This document shows positions 15,464-25,494 of a stretch of DNA of 47,915 bases, piece after piece (the first letter of the stretch is position 1; each line of letters opens with the position of its first letter). The translations under genes and the position numbers were made by a program. Below the pieces are notes generated by a model. That model saw only the letters and a list, made by a program, of their open reading frames with translations. It had not been told where the DNA came from and did not search any database. Source of the DNA: Collinsella sp. (lineage in GTDB: Bacteria > Actinomycetota > Coriobacteriia > Coriobacteriales > Coriobacteriaceae); NCBI GenBank assembly GCA_019419545.1, contig DXZT01000045.1, forward strand, positions 1 to 47,915. Reading direction: 5' to 3'.

Positions 15464-17449
15464 TTAGTTCTGCGAGAAGAATGGGAACTGTCGGGGATCA
15501 ACCGGCGGATGCGGCATCGGGCCACCCTGAGGACCACCTTGCGGTCCGCCCTGGCCGCCCATCATCTTATCGATGGCGTCCTGAACCTCGCCCTCGAACT
15601 TTTTCATTCCCTCGTGTAAACGACGCCGACCGTCTTCAGAGCGCAACTCCTCCATTTGTTCGGGCGAAATACCCAGTAGCTCGCCCAGCACGCCCATCAT
15701 CTCGTTTCGCACGCGCTCGCTCGTATCCTCGTCAGCAAAACGGCGCACCTCGGCGCGCGCCAGCGAATCGACCGTCATACGCTCCTTGCCGTTAAGCCCC
15801 AGGTCGGACCACGCGAGCATGTACGGCCAGGAGCGCTCGGCAAACGAACGGGACGAAACGATCGGCGCCGTCGGCAACATGCGGCGGGCAGCCTCACCCT
15901 GTCGAACGAGCATCAGCAGCAGCGAGCAGGCCTCAGGCTTGCCAGCGGCCATCGGGATGTCGTCGAAAGATCGATTGCGGTCCACGTGCGCCTCAAGCGC
16001 GCCATCGATCTCACCCGGCTCGACCCCGCCGAGCAGCTGTGCCGCGCGGTCGAGCATATCGACCGGACCGTCGAGCGTCGAGAGCGCCTGCGCCAGCACG
16101 CGCTCCATACAATCTTCCACCGCGTTGAGCGTCACAAGCTCTTGGGGCACCACGGCAGACGCGCGGTTGCGCACACGCGCCACAAACTCAAGCGTCGACA
16201 GGTACACATCGCCAAAGGGCGCGTAATCGCCCTGGTAGCCGCCGCAAAGCGCCGGCGCCGCCAGCGCGTACTCGGTTTTGGACAGCGGACTCAACGCCAT
16301 CGCACCCAGCTCGAGCGCCGTATCCTCCAGCATGAGGCCCAGCGTGCGAGAGCGCAGGCGCTCGGCGTCGCCCGCCGACACATCGCGGTCGAGCACGCGC
16401 GCGGCATCCGGCGCATCGCGCTCAACCGTGCGAATATGCAGGCGCTCGGCAATGGCGCGAACGGCGGCACAGCGAGCAGCCTCGGCCTCCTCCTGCGCCG
16501 GCGTAAAGATGCGGTTGCGCCCCAGCACCAGGCCAATCACATTACGTGGGCCCAGAGCGTCGACGGCCAGCGCCGCCAGCAGGGACGACGGCAAGTCGCC
16601 CTCGAGTGCCACCACGGCGCGCGACGCACCGTGGGCCCGGGCGTTGTCGCGCACGGCAAGCACCAGCGCCTGCCACAGCCACTCCTCGGAACGGAACTCG
16701 GGCAGTTCGTGATCTTCCAGGGCATCGAGCATCACGCCGCGCTGAATCTCCTGAACCAGCAGGCTCTCCTCAAAACACGGCGCCTGGGCCACCACGCGAC
16801 CGCAGTCGTCGAGCACAAACGAACCGCCGGTATACACCGACTCGTCATAGGCACCGACCGGCGCCATGCAGGCAAACCACACGCTGCGCTTGGATGCGAT
16901 CTTGCGGTAGGCGCCGCTGCGAACGGCGGCAATGGCAGCAGTCTCGCGGTCGGTCATGTCAAACGCGTTGAATTGGAAATACGCAATGAGGTCAACACCG
17001 GTCGGCAACATCTCGAGCTCGCGGTCCAAGTCAAAAATCACGGCGATGCGCACGCCATCCACGTCGAACACCGGCGGCGCCCAACGCGTGTCGTTGTTCT
17101 CGCCACGCTGCAGGGCAATGCTCGAACGCGCCGGCACCACATGACCGTCCTTGAGCATCATGTAGTCGAGTAGCGGCTGGCCCTCAAACGAAACCGCCGC
17201 GGGCACGATGCAGATCATGTCAAGCTCCTGGATGCGCTCGGCGACACCAGTCAAGCCGGCAAGCATGTCGTGCTCAAAGTCGGCAGCGCCCACCAGGCCA
17301 CCGGGCATGGCGCCCATAAAGAGCGGAGCCGGAACGCACAGCACGCGCGCCCCGCGCTCGTGGGCCAGACGAGCCTGGTCCTCGATGCGGCCGCAAATGC
17401 CCTCAATATCACCCAGGCGCATATCGATCTGTGCAAGCGCGAGCTTCAT
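15464..17449 (-). CDS. NAD synthetase-like protein with degenerate active sites (probable pseudoenzyme)
   Basis: Protein of 661 residues with the two-domain layout of glutamine-dependent NAD synthetase: a nitrilase-like half (1-250) and an ATP-pyrophosphatase half (260-600). In the nitrilase half, the Glu of the PEL motif is replaced in VPAPLF (residues 39-44), the Lys position reads ARSSIAL, and the nucleophile Cys is Phe139 in AVIFDLD. In the synthetase half the P-loop SGGxDSS reads EGDLPSS (283-289), and TGNKSE reads SPLSKTE. Yet the flanking sequence (LLAALAVDALG, GGYQGDYAPFGDV) still aligns with the family. The C-terminus carries a Gly/Gln/Pro-rich tail (630-661). GGAAAGG precedes the ATG. 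It is probably a binding or regulatory protein, not an enzyme. Automatic annotation is likely to call it NadE. Confidence 0.8.
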   Translation of the reverse strand: MKLALAQIDMRLGDIEGICGRIEDQARLAHERGARVLCVPAPLFMGAMPGGLVGAADFEHDMLAGLTGVAERIQELDMICIVPAAVSFEGQPLLDYMMLKDGHVVPARSSIALQRGENNDTRWAPPVFDVDGVRIAVIFDLDRELEMLPTGVDLIAYFQFNAFDMTDRETAAIAAVRSGAYRKIASKRSVWFACMAPVGAYDESVYTGGSFVLDDCGRVVAQAPCFEESLLVQEIQRGVMLDALEDHELPEFRSEEWLWQALVLAVRDNARAHGASRAVVALEGDLPSSLLAALAVDALGPRNVIGLVLGRNRIFTPAQEEAEAARCAAVRAIAERLHIRTVERDAPDAARVLDRDVSAGDAERLRSRTLGLMLEDTALELGAMALSPLSKTEYALAAPALCGGYQGDYAPFGDVYLSTLEFVARVRNRASAVVPQELVTLNAVEDCMERVLAQALSTLDGPVDMLDRAAQLLGGVEPGEIDGALEAHVDRNRSFDDIPMAAGKPEACSLLLMLVRQGEAARRMLPTAPIVSSRSFAERSWPYMLAWSDLGLNGKERMTVDSLARAEVRRFADEDTSERVRNEMMGVLGELLGISPEQMEELRSEDGRRRLHEGMKKFEGEVQDAIDKMMGGQGGPQGGPQGGPMPHPPVDPRQFPFFSQN

Positions 17450-17486
17450 GGCTCAGCCCTTTCCGTCGTAAACCATCGTTGTCGTA

Positions 17487-17520
17487 GTAAAAGCGCCGGC
17501 CGCATGATGCAGTCGGCGCT
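17487..17520 (-). terminator. Intrinsic terminator after the superoxide reductase gene
   Basis: AGCGCCG (17492-17498) and CGGCGCT (17514-17520) pair, and on the minus strand TTTTA follows. It lies 47 bases after the reductase stop and before the NadE-like gene. The loop is long (15 bases) but can pair further. Confidence 0.65.
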
Positions 17521-17566
17521 CGCATGTGCATATGCTAGCTATGATACCCCGAGCGGGGGCGCGCTC

Positions 17567-17929
17567 CTAGAACGTCGCGGACCACAGCCCGTGCAGGTTG
17601 CAATAGGCATAGACGGTACCGGTCTTGGAGCCACCGGCAAAAAACGTCGCGGGCTTCATGCCGGGCTGGAGGTAATGGACCTCTAAGCGGCCCTCGGCCT
17701 CAAGGGCAATCCACTCAATATAGTGCTCGGGCAGGCTGGGATGCTCGACCGAGCCCACGCGTGCGCGGATCACGTGACCGTCGCGCTCGATCTCGACGAC
17801 GGGCACGTGCTTTTCGTGCGCCGCGTCCTCGGTGTTCGCGGTCAGCTCCGTGCAGCCGGCAGGGGCCGCAACGTCGTCGCCAAGGGCGGCGATAAGCTTG
17901 CCATCGGGGTCCTTAAAGAATTTCGCCAT
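17567..17929 (-). CDS. Superoxide reductase (desulfoferrodoxin family) with remnant N-terminal domain
   Basis: Cytosolic non-haem iron enzyme reducing superoxide to peroxide without making oxygen, typical of anaerobes. It is 120 residues. The catalytic iron ligands are all present: H41 in EKHVP, H63 and H69 in HPSLPEHYIEW, and C110 and H113 in CNLHGLW; E39 and K40 are the family's functional pair. The first 35 residues match the position of the desulforedoxin domain (FFKDPDGKLIAAL) but keep only one cysteine, so the second iron centre is missing, as in class III forms. AAAGGAGAG lies 6 bases before the ATG at 17929. It has its own terminator. Confidence 0.92.
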   Translation of the reverse strand: MAKFFKDPDGKLIAALGDDVAAPAGCTELTANTEDAAHEKHVPVVEIERDGHVIRARVGSVEHPSLPEHYIEWIALEAEGRLEVHYLQPGMKPATFFAGGSKTGTVYAYCNLHGLWSATF

Positions 17930-18095
17930 GATGCTCTCCTTTGCTGATGTGCCAATGTTCTCGATGGTTCTTATGCCCAAAGGCAGGCGAACCATCCACG
18001 GCATGGCAAATGAACACATATCGAGGGACTCGGCAAAAGCCAGGGCGCTCCGGCAATTCCGAGCGCCCGGCTTGTCACGCATCAGCGCGCGCAGG

Positions 18096-21000
18096 TTAGC
18101 GCCCGTCGCCGCCCAACAACGCCAGAACATCTTCGCGGGTAAACAGCGCCGACGAGATGCCATCGCCGCCGAGCACACTGTTGACCAGGTCGCGCTTGGA
18201 CTCCTGCATCTGCATAATGCGCTCCTCGATCGTGTCCTTGGCGATGAGCTTGTACACGGTCACGGTATGTTGCTGGCCAATACGATGCGCGCGGTCAGTC
18301 GCCTGGTCCTGCGCGGCCACGTTCCACCACGGGTCGTAGTGGATGACCACGTCGGCTGCCGTCAGGTTAAGGCCCACGCCGCCCGCCTTGAGCGAAATCA
18401 AAAAGACCGGAACCTCGCCCGCTTGGAACTGCGCGACCATCTTGGCACGGCTCTCCTTAGACGAAGCGCCCGTGAGCTTAAGGAAGGCGATGTCCTCCTT
18501 GGTCAAGCGCTTGCCGATGATATCGAGCATACCCGTAAACTGGCTGAACAACAGGATGCGATGCCCGCCGTCGAGTGCGCCGTGCACGAGCTCCATGCAC
18601 GTATCGAGCTTGGCGCTCCCCGCCTTGTAATCCTCGTAGTGTAGACGCGGGTCGCAGCAGATCTGGCGCAGCTTGGTGAGCTCGGCAAGCACCTTGAGCT
18701 TGTCTTTCTTAAACTCGGATGCCTCGCGGTGCTGCACCTGCTGGGCGATGCGGTCCTGGTTTGCCAGGTACAGCTTGCGCTGCTCGCCGGTGAGCTGCGC
18801 CATGACCGTATCCTCGATCTTCTCGGGCAGGTCAGCCACCACGTCTTCCTTTACGCGGCGCAACACAAACGGCGACACGAGTGCCTGCAGGCGAGCGGCA
18901 CTGTCACCCTCGGCATGCTCGACGGGACTTTCAAAGCGCTTGGCGAATGAGTCGCGCGTGCCCAGAAGGCCCGGCATTAAAAAGTCGAAGATGCTCCAAA
19001 GCTCGGACAGACGGTTTTCGATAGGCGTGCCCGTCAGGGCAAAGCGCACGCCGGCAGGCAGGCGCTTGGCGGCACGCGCCACCTGGGTGAGCGGGTTTTT
19101 AATGTACTGGGCTTCATCCAGCACCACACGGGCAAAGTCCTGCTCGACGTACTCGTCGATATCGCGCCGCATAAGGTCATACGACGTTACAACCACGTTA
19201 TGTTCGGCCACGCCGGCGATCTGCACGCGGCGTTGAGCCTTGGCGCCCACAATGGCGCACACATCGAGCGACGGGGAAAAGCGCTCCAGCTCGGCGGTCC
19301 AGTTGTACACAAGCGACGCAGGGCACACCACGAGCGTGGGCTTAGCATCCCCCGCCTCCACGCGCGCCAGGATATGTGCGATCATCTGCAGCGTTTTGCC
19401 CAGGCCCATGTCGTCGGCCAAGATACCGCCGAGGCCCAGGTGCTCGAGCGAGCCGAGCCACTGGTAGCCGTCGACCTGATAGCCGCGCAGTGTGGCCTTG
19501 AGCGAGACCGACACCGTAAAATCCATCTTGCCGAGCGTGTCCAGGCGCTCGACGGTGCGGCGGAACGCGGCGTCGCGATCGGCTTCGAGCGCGGGCGTGC
19601 GCGCAAGCATGCTGTCGACGAACAGGGTACTCGACGCGGGAAGCGACACGCCGTCGAGCAGGTCGACGGCATCGACGCCCAAGTCCTCGGCAAGGCCAAA
19701 CGCGGCACGGGCGCCCTCGTCCAGGCGGATGATATCGCCGGACGTGAGACGTGCAAACGTCTGGTGACGCTTGTAGGAATCGAGGTAGATGGCAAGGTCT
19801 GCCGCCGAAAGGCCGCTCGCGCCCAGTTCGACGTCGAGCAGGTTACTCTTGACGGTCGCACGCACCGAAAGCTTGGGCGCAGGGCGGACCGAGACCTGGC
19901 GCAGGCGATCGCTGAGCATGACCTCGCCCAGCTCGGACAAAGCCGCCAGACCCTCGGTCAGCAGACAGAACAGGCTCTCGTCATCGCGTTCCTCAAACGC
20001 CAGGCCACCCTCGTAGAAATCGAAATACAGGGCCGCCGTATCCATAACGCGAAACTCTGCCACCTCGTCGCGCGGCGGCACGCCAGGACGCTGGTCTTCG
20101 AAGGGGCTGCCCGGAGCGCCCAGGCTAAAGAGATCTGCCGACCAGTTGCCGTAGGTAACCGTAATTTTGCAGGTCACGAGTCCATCGTCGACGCCGATTG
20201 CCATGGCAAAGCTCGGCTCGGGTGCCACGGTATCGAGCGCAGCGGGCGCGGTAAGATCGGTGTAGTCGCGCAAAATGGGCAGCGCCATACGGCAGAACTC
20301 CCCCACCTGGTCGGAAGCGATATGGACCGGCGTGCGACAGGGCAGCAAGCGCGATAGGAACGGCGCCGCATGCTGGGCAAACGCTACATCGGTGCGGCGC
20401 GCACGGCGGGTATCGACCAGATAGGCAACGTCGCCCGAAGCAAAGCAGTATGCATCGGCCGGCAGGCGCAGATCGTAGCTGCCACCAGCCGCCGGCGCGA
20501 TTTTGGCGGCAAGGAGCGGTGGGCGCTTGGACAGTGCCTCGTCCCCCCCTTCCGGAGGCATCTCAACCGCCACGTCATAGGTGCGATGCGTCGTCGTCCC
20601 CCGCGACCAGGCGGGCTCAAAGGAGATGGTCTGGCCGCGCAGCAGGTCCAGCACATATACGATGCTATGCTCGGATAGCGGCAACTGACGCTCGGCGACA
20701 AAACCGCTGCGGGCAAAGTCGTACGACGCCGAACGCGAGCTTGTGATGTCATCGAGATAGGCGACTGTCGTCACAACAAGGTTGAGCAGCTTTGTCGACA
20801 CGTCTTCGAAGGCTTCGGGCGTATGGACAAACGTGAGCTTCTTGCCGTACGAGAAGGTGCCGCCTCGGACATAGGCGTCGGCCATGCCGTCGATATCCTT
20901 GACCACGTAGGACACCGAACCGCAGCGAATGCGAAACTCGAGCGCCCAGCTAAAGCGGTCGGCGAACAGCGGATTGTAGTACGGCACCAACGAGGGCTCC

Positions 21001-21560
21001 AACGCCGCTTTGGGGGCGTCGGGATCAACGGCACCGGCAAGCTTGCGGCGCATGCTTGCCAGCTCATCCATACGCGCGTCCGAAAGATCGGAGAGCGCCG
21101 CCATGAGGCTCGGGCTCGTGGGAACGGGCGCCGGGAAGGGAAAGTTGGGGTTGACCGCCGGCGCGGTGGACGCGGGACGCATGGCTTGCTTGGGCGCCGC
21201 CGTAAACGTGCGAACCGGCGTGCGCAGCCCCTCGACGGGCTCGGTGCCGCTTGCGTCCAGATACGCCAGCGCCGTGGCGATGGCGTGCTTGCACATGCCG
21301 GGGTAGCGATAGGCAGCGGGGCAGTCGCAGTCGTAGTCGATCACCTCGTGCTCGTCCATATCGAGCGCCACGTGCGTCTTGTACAGGTCACCGCGCGAGC
21401 CGCGCACCGTGCCCTCGACCGTCACGTTTTTGGAGAAGCGCGAGCCGCTGTCCTCAAACGATAGCACGGCACCGTTGAGCATGAGCGAGCGGCCCTTCAT
21501 AAAGGTGCCGCTCAGCGCCGCCTCTTTCCGGAGCGCCTGCACAAACGTCCCCTGCGCCAT
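18096..21560 (-). CDS. SWIM-domain SNF2-family DNA helicase/translocase
   Basis: Protein of 1154 residues. The N-terminal SWIM zinc finger is DCDCPAAYRYPGMCKH (C78, C80, C90, H92), a nucleic-acid or protein binding module. A long middle region of about 550 residues follows. The SNF2 ATPase comprises Walker A DDMGLGKT near residue 715, DEAQ near 813 and the C-terminal lobe with LLFSQFTGMLDIIGKRL and DRAHRIGQ. This is the HepA/RapA-like group; such proteins remodel DNA-protein or RNA polymerase complexes. I chose the ATG at 21560 because GGAGG ends 5 bases before it; an in-frame GTG at 21578 lies on the other side of that site. The gene follows dnaE by 28 bases and may share its transcript. Its exact role is unknown. 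Confidence 0.93.
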   Translation of the reverse strand: MAQGTFVQALRKEAALSGTFMKGRSLMLNGAVLSFEDSGSRFSKNVTVEGTVRGSRGDLYKTHVALDMDEHEVIDYDCDCPAAYRYPGMCKHAIATALAYLDASGTEPVEGLRTPVRTFTAAPKQAMRPASTAPAVNPNFPFPAPVPTSPSLMAALSDLSDARMDELASMRRKLAGAVDPDAPKAALEPSLVPYYNPLFADRFSWALEFRIRCGSVSYVVKDIDGMADAYVRGGTFSYGKKLTFVHTPEAFEDVSTKLLNLVVTTVAYLDDITSSRSASYDFARSGFVAERQLPLSEHSIVYVLDLLRGQTISFEPAWSRGTTTHRTYDVAVEMPPEGGDEALSKRPPLLAAKIAPAAGGSYDLRLPADAYCFASGDVAYLVDTRRARRTDVAFAQHAAPFLSRLLPCRTPVHIASDQVGEFCRMALPILRDYTDLTAPAALDTVAPEPSFAMAIGVDDGLVTCKITVTYGNWSADLFSLGAPGSPFEDQRPGVPPRDEVAEFRVMDTAALYFDFYEGGLAFEERDDESLFCLLTEGLAALSELGEVMLSDRLRQVSVRPAPKLSVRATVKSNLLDVELGASGLSAADLAIYLDSYKRHQTFARLTSGDIIRLDEGARAAFGLAEDLGVDAVDLLDGVSLPASSTLFVDSMLARTPALEADRDAAFRRTVERLDTLGKMDFTVSVSLKATLRGYQVDGYQWLGSLEHLGLGGILADDMGLGKTLQMIAHILARVEAGDAKPTLVVCPASLVYNWTAELERFSPSLDVCAIVGAKAQRRVQIAGVAEHNVVVTSYDLMRRDIDEYVEQDFARVVLDEAQYIKNPLTQVARAAKRLPAGVRFALTGTPIENRLSELWSIFDFLMPGLLGTRDSFAKRFESPVEHAEGDSAARLQALVSPFVLRRVKEDVVADLPEKIEDTVMAQLTGEQRKLYLANQDRIAQQVQHREASEFKKDKLKVLAELTKLRQICCDPRLHYEDYKAGSAKLDTCMELVHGALDGGHRILLFSQFTGMLDIIGKRLTKEDIAFLKLTGASSKESRAKMVAQFQAGEVPVFLISLKAGGVGLNLTAADVVIHYDPWWNVAAQDQATDRAHRIGQQHTVTVYKLIAKDTIEERIMQMQESKRDLVNSVLGGDGISSALFTREDVLALLGGDGR

Positions 21561-21588
21561 CACTTCCTCCAATCTCACCCGGGGTAGC

Positions 21589-24500
21589 TTAGATCACCGT
21601 CACGCGACCCTGGTTACCCACAATGGCCTTGGCCTCGGCCAGCAGCGGAATCGAACGCGCGTTGACCTTGGCAGGTACCTCGGCACGCAGCACGCGCCCG
21701 TCCACCTGCTCGATAAAGATCTCCACGCGGTCGCCGCCCGGGTTAGCGGTGAGCACCGTGGCCAGGCGCGCCATATTGCCCTGGCTAAAGCGGCTGTTGG
21801 GCACCATGACCTCAAACACCTTGGGCTTGTTGTTCTCCTCGTTAAGCTCGAGCGGCACGATCTCCTGCGCGATGATCTGGTCGCCGCGGTCCGAGCGCTC
21901 GAGTTTGCCCTTAATGCGCACAAAGGCATCGGACAGCTGCGCGCCGGTCTCGGGATCGACCTCGCCGTACAGGTACCCCTCGGCCTCTTTATAGGTCTTG
22001 GGGAACACGACGACGGTGGCCTCGCCTTCCATGTCCTCGAGCTGCACGATGCCCATGGGGTCACCGTTTTTGGTCACGCGCTTGGACACGCTCGAGACCA
22101 TGCCGGCCCACCACAGCGCCTTGCCCTCGGGAATCTCCTGGTTGATGGTGCCGCCCGTAGGATTCTGAACTTCGTAGCCGGTGTCGATCTGCGAGAACGA
22201 GAAGTCACGCGCCTTGGCTAGTGCATACTCAAACGGGCGCAGCGGGTGGTCCGAGACATAGATGCCCAGAACCTCTTTCTCCTGGCTCAGCTTGAGGTGT
22301 CGGTCCCATTCCTGGCCGTCCGGATCGGGCACGCTGACCTCGAAGCCCGAGCCCTCAACGTCGCCAAACATATCGAAGAACGAGGTCTGGCCGCTCGCGC
22401 GGTCCTTCTGGCGCTTTATCGCGGCGTCGATGATGTTCTCGGGGTTGTTCTTGTCCACAAAGTGCATCATCTGGCGACGCGGATACCCCGTGGAGTCGAA
22501 GGCGCCTGCCTTGATGAGCGATTCGATCACGCGACGGTTGGCCTGGCTCGAGTCCACGCGCTCGACAAAGTCGTGCAGCGTCTTAAACGGACCGCCCGCC
22601 TCGCGCTCGGCGATAATCGCCTGCGCCACGCCGGTGCCCACGCCGCGGATGCCGGCCAGACCAAAGCGCACGCCCTCCTTGGTAGCCGTGAACTCGGTAC
22701 CGGACTCGTTGACATCTGGCGACAGCACGGGGATGCCGTCGTGACGGCACGCCGAGACGTAGTGAACGATCTTGTCGGTCTTGCCCGTATAGGACGTCAG
22801 AACGGCCGCCATGTACTCGTGCGGATAGTGCGCCTTGAGCCACGCCGTCTGCATAACCAGGATGGCGTAGCCGGCGGAGTGCGACTTGTTGAAGGCGTAG
22901 GATGCGAACTCGAGAACATCGTCCCAAATCTTCTGGGCGACCTCGCGCGTGTAGTTGTTCTTGATAGCGCCGTTCATCCAGTGGTCGTAGGTGGTCTCGT
23001 CCGAGCCATCCTCCCAGTGCAGCACCGTCGACGTGAGCAGCTTAATCTTTTTCTTAGCCACGGGCTTACGGATACGCGAGTCCGATTCGCCCTTGGAGAA
23101 GCCGCACATCTCGACGGAGATGAGCATAACCTGTTCCTGGTAGACCATGGTGCCGTAGGTTTCGCCCAGGATGTCGTCCAGGCGGTCGTCGTAGGAGACG
23201 GCCGGCTCCTTGCCGTTCATACGGTTGATGTAAGACGAGACCATGCCGGCGCCCAGCGGGCCCGGGCGGTATAGAGCGATCAATGCCACGACGTGCTTGT
23301 ACTCGGTAGGCTTCATGTTCTTGATCGTGGCCGTCATGCCGGCGGACTCGACCTGGAAGACGCCGGCGGTGTGACCGGAGCCCATGAGCTTAAAGATCTC
23401 GGGGTCGTCAAAGGGAATCTCTTCCTCTTTGATGTCGATGCCGAAGTTCTTCTTGATATTTGCCTTGGCCTTGGAGATAACCGTCAGCGTGCGCAGGCCC
23501 AGGAAGTCCATCTTGAGCAGGCCCATGTCGGCAACGGTATGGCCCTCGTACTGGGTAATCTCGACGCCGCCCTTGGTGTCGAGCTTGGTGGGCACGTGCT
23601 CGTTGACGGGGTCGCGGCAGATCAGAACGGCGCACGCGTGCACGCCCTCGCCACGGGTGAGACCCTCAATCGAGAGCGCCGTGTCGATGATGCGGCGGGC
23701 GTCGTCATCCTTTTTATAGGCCTCGGCAAAGTCGGGGTTAAACAGATCCTCTTTGCCGGGTTGTTTTTCGAGTACCTGCTTGAGCTTGACCTTGGGGTCG
23801 CTCGAGACCATCTTGGACAGGCGCTGGCCCATGTAGACCGGGTAGTCCAGAACGCGCGCGGCATCGTTGATGGCCTGCTTGGCCTTGATGGTCGAGTAGG
23901 TGATAACGTGGGTGACCTTCTCGGGGCCGTAAAGCTGGCGAACGTGCTCCACGACCTCGAGGCGCCGCTCATCGTCGAAGTCCATATCGATATCGGGCAT
24001 CTCGGTACGCTGCGGGGACAGGAACCTCTCGAACATCAGGCCGTTCTCGAGCGGGTCGAACGCGGTGATGTTCATGGCGTAGGCGACGATAGCGCCGGCG
24101 GCCGAGCCACGGCCGGGGCCGACGCCGATGCCGTTGTCCTTGGCCCATTGCACGTACTCGGCGACGATCAAAAAGTAGGCGGCAAAGCCCTTGTCGCAAA
24201 TGACCTTGTATTCGTACTCAAAGCGCTCTTTGATGTTGACGCCACCGATCTCGCGCGTGGCCCAGTCGTCACCATAGTGCTGGCGCAGGCCCTTCTCGCA
24301 CTCGCGGCGGAACTGGCTCTCGTGCGTCTCGCCGGGATCGAGCAGTGGGAAGCGCGGCAGGATGATGGAGTCCCAGTCCAGCTCGACGTAGCACTTGTCG
24401 GCGATCTCGAGCGTGTTGTCGCAGGCCTCGGGGCAATACGGGAACATCGCCCGCATCTCCTCCTCGGTCTTCATGTAAAACTCCGAGCCGGTCATGCGCA

Positions 24501-25392
24501 TGCGGTTGGGGTCGTCGACCTTGGCGTTCATGCCGATGCACATGATGACGTCCTGCACGGGCGCGTCCTCGCGGCGCAGGTAGTGGAAGTCGTTGGTGGC
24601 GATGACCTTGACGCCCACTTGCTTGGCAATATCGATGAGCGTGCGGTCCATCTGCTCGTCGGTCAGGCCGTTGTCGGTGGTAATGCCGTGTTCCTGAATC
24701 TCGATATAAAAGTCGCCGGGATCGAAGGTGTCGCGGAAGGTCTCGGCCCACTTGATGGCGCCCTCCATGTCACCGCGGTCGATGTACTTGGGGATGATGC
24801 CCGCGATGCAGGCGCTGGTGCAGATCATGCCCTTGGCGTGGCGGCGCAGGTTGTCGAGCGTCACGCGCGGCTTGTAGTAAAAGCCCTGCACGGCGGCCTC
24901 GGAGACCGTCTGCATCAGGTTGACGTAGCCCTCCTGGTCCTTGGCCAGAAGGATCATGTGGTAGAGCTCGGGCTTGTGGTCGCGGGCAAGGGTCTCGTCC
25001 GGCGTAAAGTAGACCTCGCAGCCAAAGATGGGCTTGATGACCAGGGGCGGCTTGAGCTCGTCGATGTTGCCCTTCTCGTCCCACATGGCCATGTCCTTCA
25101 CATACTGGGCATGCTCGCGCGGGTTTTCCTCGGGATCGGGCTCCACCAGCTCGTCGCGGCGGTCCTTTTCCAAGAAGGCCTTGTCGTGGCTCCAGGTTTT
25201 GTACTCGGGCGTGTTGTGGTTGACGGCGTCGCAGGCTAGCGCCAGGTCGGGCACGCCATACATGTAGCCGTGGTCGGTAATGGCCACGGCGGGCATGCCC
25301 AGCTCAACGGCACGGTTGACCATATCCTGGATACGGGTTGCGCCGTCGAGCATAGAGAAGACAGTGTGGTTGTGCAGATGGACGAATGCCAT
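21589..25392 (-). CDS. dnaE: DNA polymerase III alpha subunit (DnaE)
   Basis: Replicative polymerase catalytic subunit, 1267 residues from the ATG at 25392, with GGAGC 8 bases upstream. The N-terminal PHP domain is intact (HLHNHTVFSMLDG), so it may retain a metal-dependent phosphoesterase or proofreading activity. Catalytic palm: GVGPGRGSAAGA and PDIDMDFDDERR give the acidic residues. The finger and thumb region contains YQEQVMLISVEMCGFSKG and SYAFNKSHSAGYA. The helix-hairpin-helix and OB-fold C-terminus is LGIYVSDHPLRP through GEATVVVFPKT. Length and layout are those of DnaE1. It lies between addA and the SNF2 gene, all on the same strand. A palindromic element sits in its upstream gap. Confidence 0.97.
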   Translation of the reverse strand: MAFVHLHNHTVFSMLDGATRIQDMVNRAVELGMPAVAITDHGYMYGVPDLALACDAVNHNTPEYKTWSHDKAFLEKDRRDELVEPDPEENPREHAQYVKDMAMWDEKGNIDELKPPLVIKPIFGCEVYFTPDETLARDHKPELYHMILLAKDQEGYVNLMQTVSEAAVQGFYYKPRVTLDNLRRHAKGMICTSACIAGIIPKYIDRGDMEGAIKWAETFRDTFDPGDFYIEIQEHGITTDNGLTDEQMDRTLIDIAKQVGVKVIATNDFHYLRREDAPVQDVIMCIGMNAKVDDPNRMRMTGSEFYMKTEEEMRAMFPYCPEACDNTLEIADKCYVELDWDSIILPRFPLLDPGETHESQFRRECEKGLRQHYGDDWATREIGGVNIKERFEYEYKVICDKGFAAYFLIVAEYVQWAKDNGIGVGPGRGSAAGAIVAYAMNITAFDPLENGLMFERFLSPQRTEMPDIDMDFDDERRLEVVEHVRQLYGPEKVTHVITYSTIKAKQAINDAARVLDYPVYMGQRLSKMVSSDPKVKLKQVLEKQPGKEDLFNPDFAEAYKKDDDARRIIDTALSIEGLTRGEGVHACAVLICRDPVNEHVPTKLDTKGGVEITQYEGHTVADMGLLKMDFLGLRTLTVISKAKANIKKNFGIDIKEEEIPFDDPEIFKLMGSGHTAGVFQVESAGMTATIKNMKPTEYKHVVALIALYRPGPLGAGMVSSYINRMNGKEPAVSYDDRLDDILGETYGTMVYQEQVMLISVEMCGFSKGESDSRIRKPVAKKKIKLLTSTVLHWEDGSDETTYDHWMNGAIKNNYTREVAQKIWDDVLEFASYAFNKSHSAGYAILVMQTAWLKAHYPHEYMAAVLTSYTGKTDKIVHYVSACRHDGIPVLSPDVNESGTEFTATKEGVRFGLAGIRGVGTGVAQAIIAEREAGGPFKTLHDFVERVDSSQANRRVIESLIKAGAFDSTGYPRRQMMHFVDKNNPENIIDAAIKRQKDRASGQTSFFDMFGDVEGSGFEVSVPDPDGQEWDRHLKLSQEKEVLGIYVSDHPLRPFEYALAKARDFSFSQIDTGYEVQNPTGGTINQEIPEGKALWWAGMVSSVSKRVTKNGDPMGIVQLEDMEGEATVVVFPKTYKEAEGYLYGEVDPETGAQLSDAFVRIKGKLERSDRGDQIIAQEIVPLELNEENNKPKVFEVMVPNSRFSQGNMARLATVLTANPGGDRVEIFIEQVDGRVLRAEVPAKVNARSIPLLAEAKAIVGNQGRVTVI

Positions 25393-25494
25393 GTGATGAG
25401 CTCCGATGCGGGTTCGTGATCTTAGGGTTACGATTCTACCGCACAGCGCGGACGGCACCCGAACCTAGCCCAAACCCACACGGCTCCTATTGAG

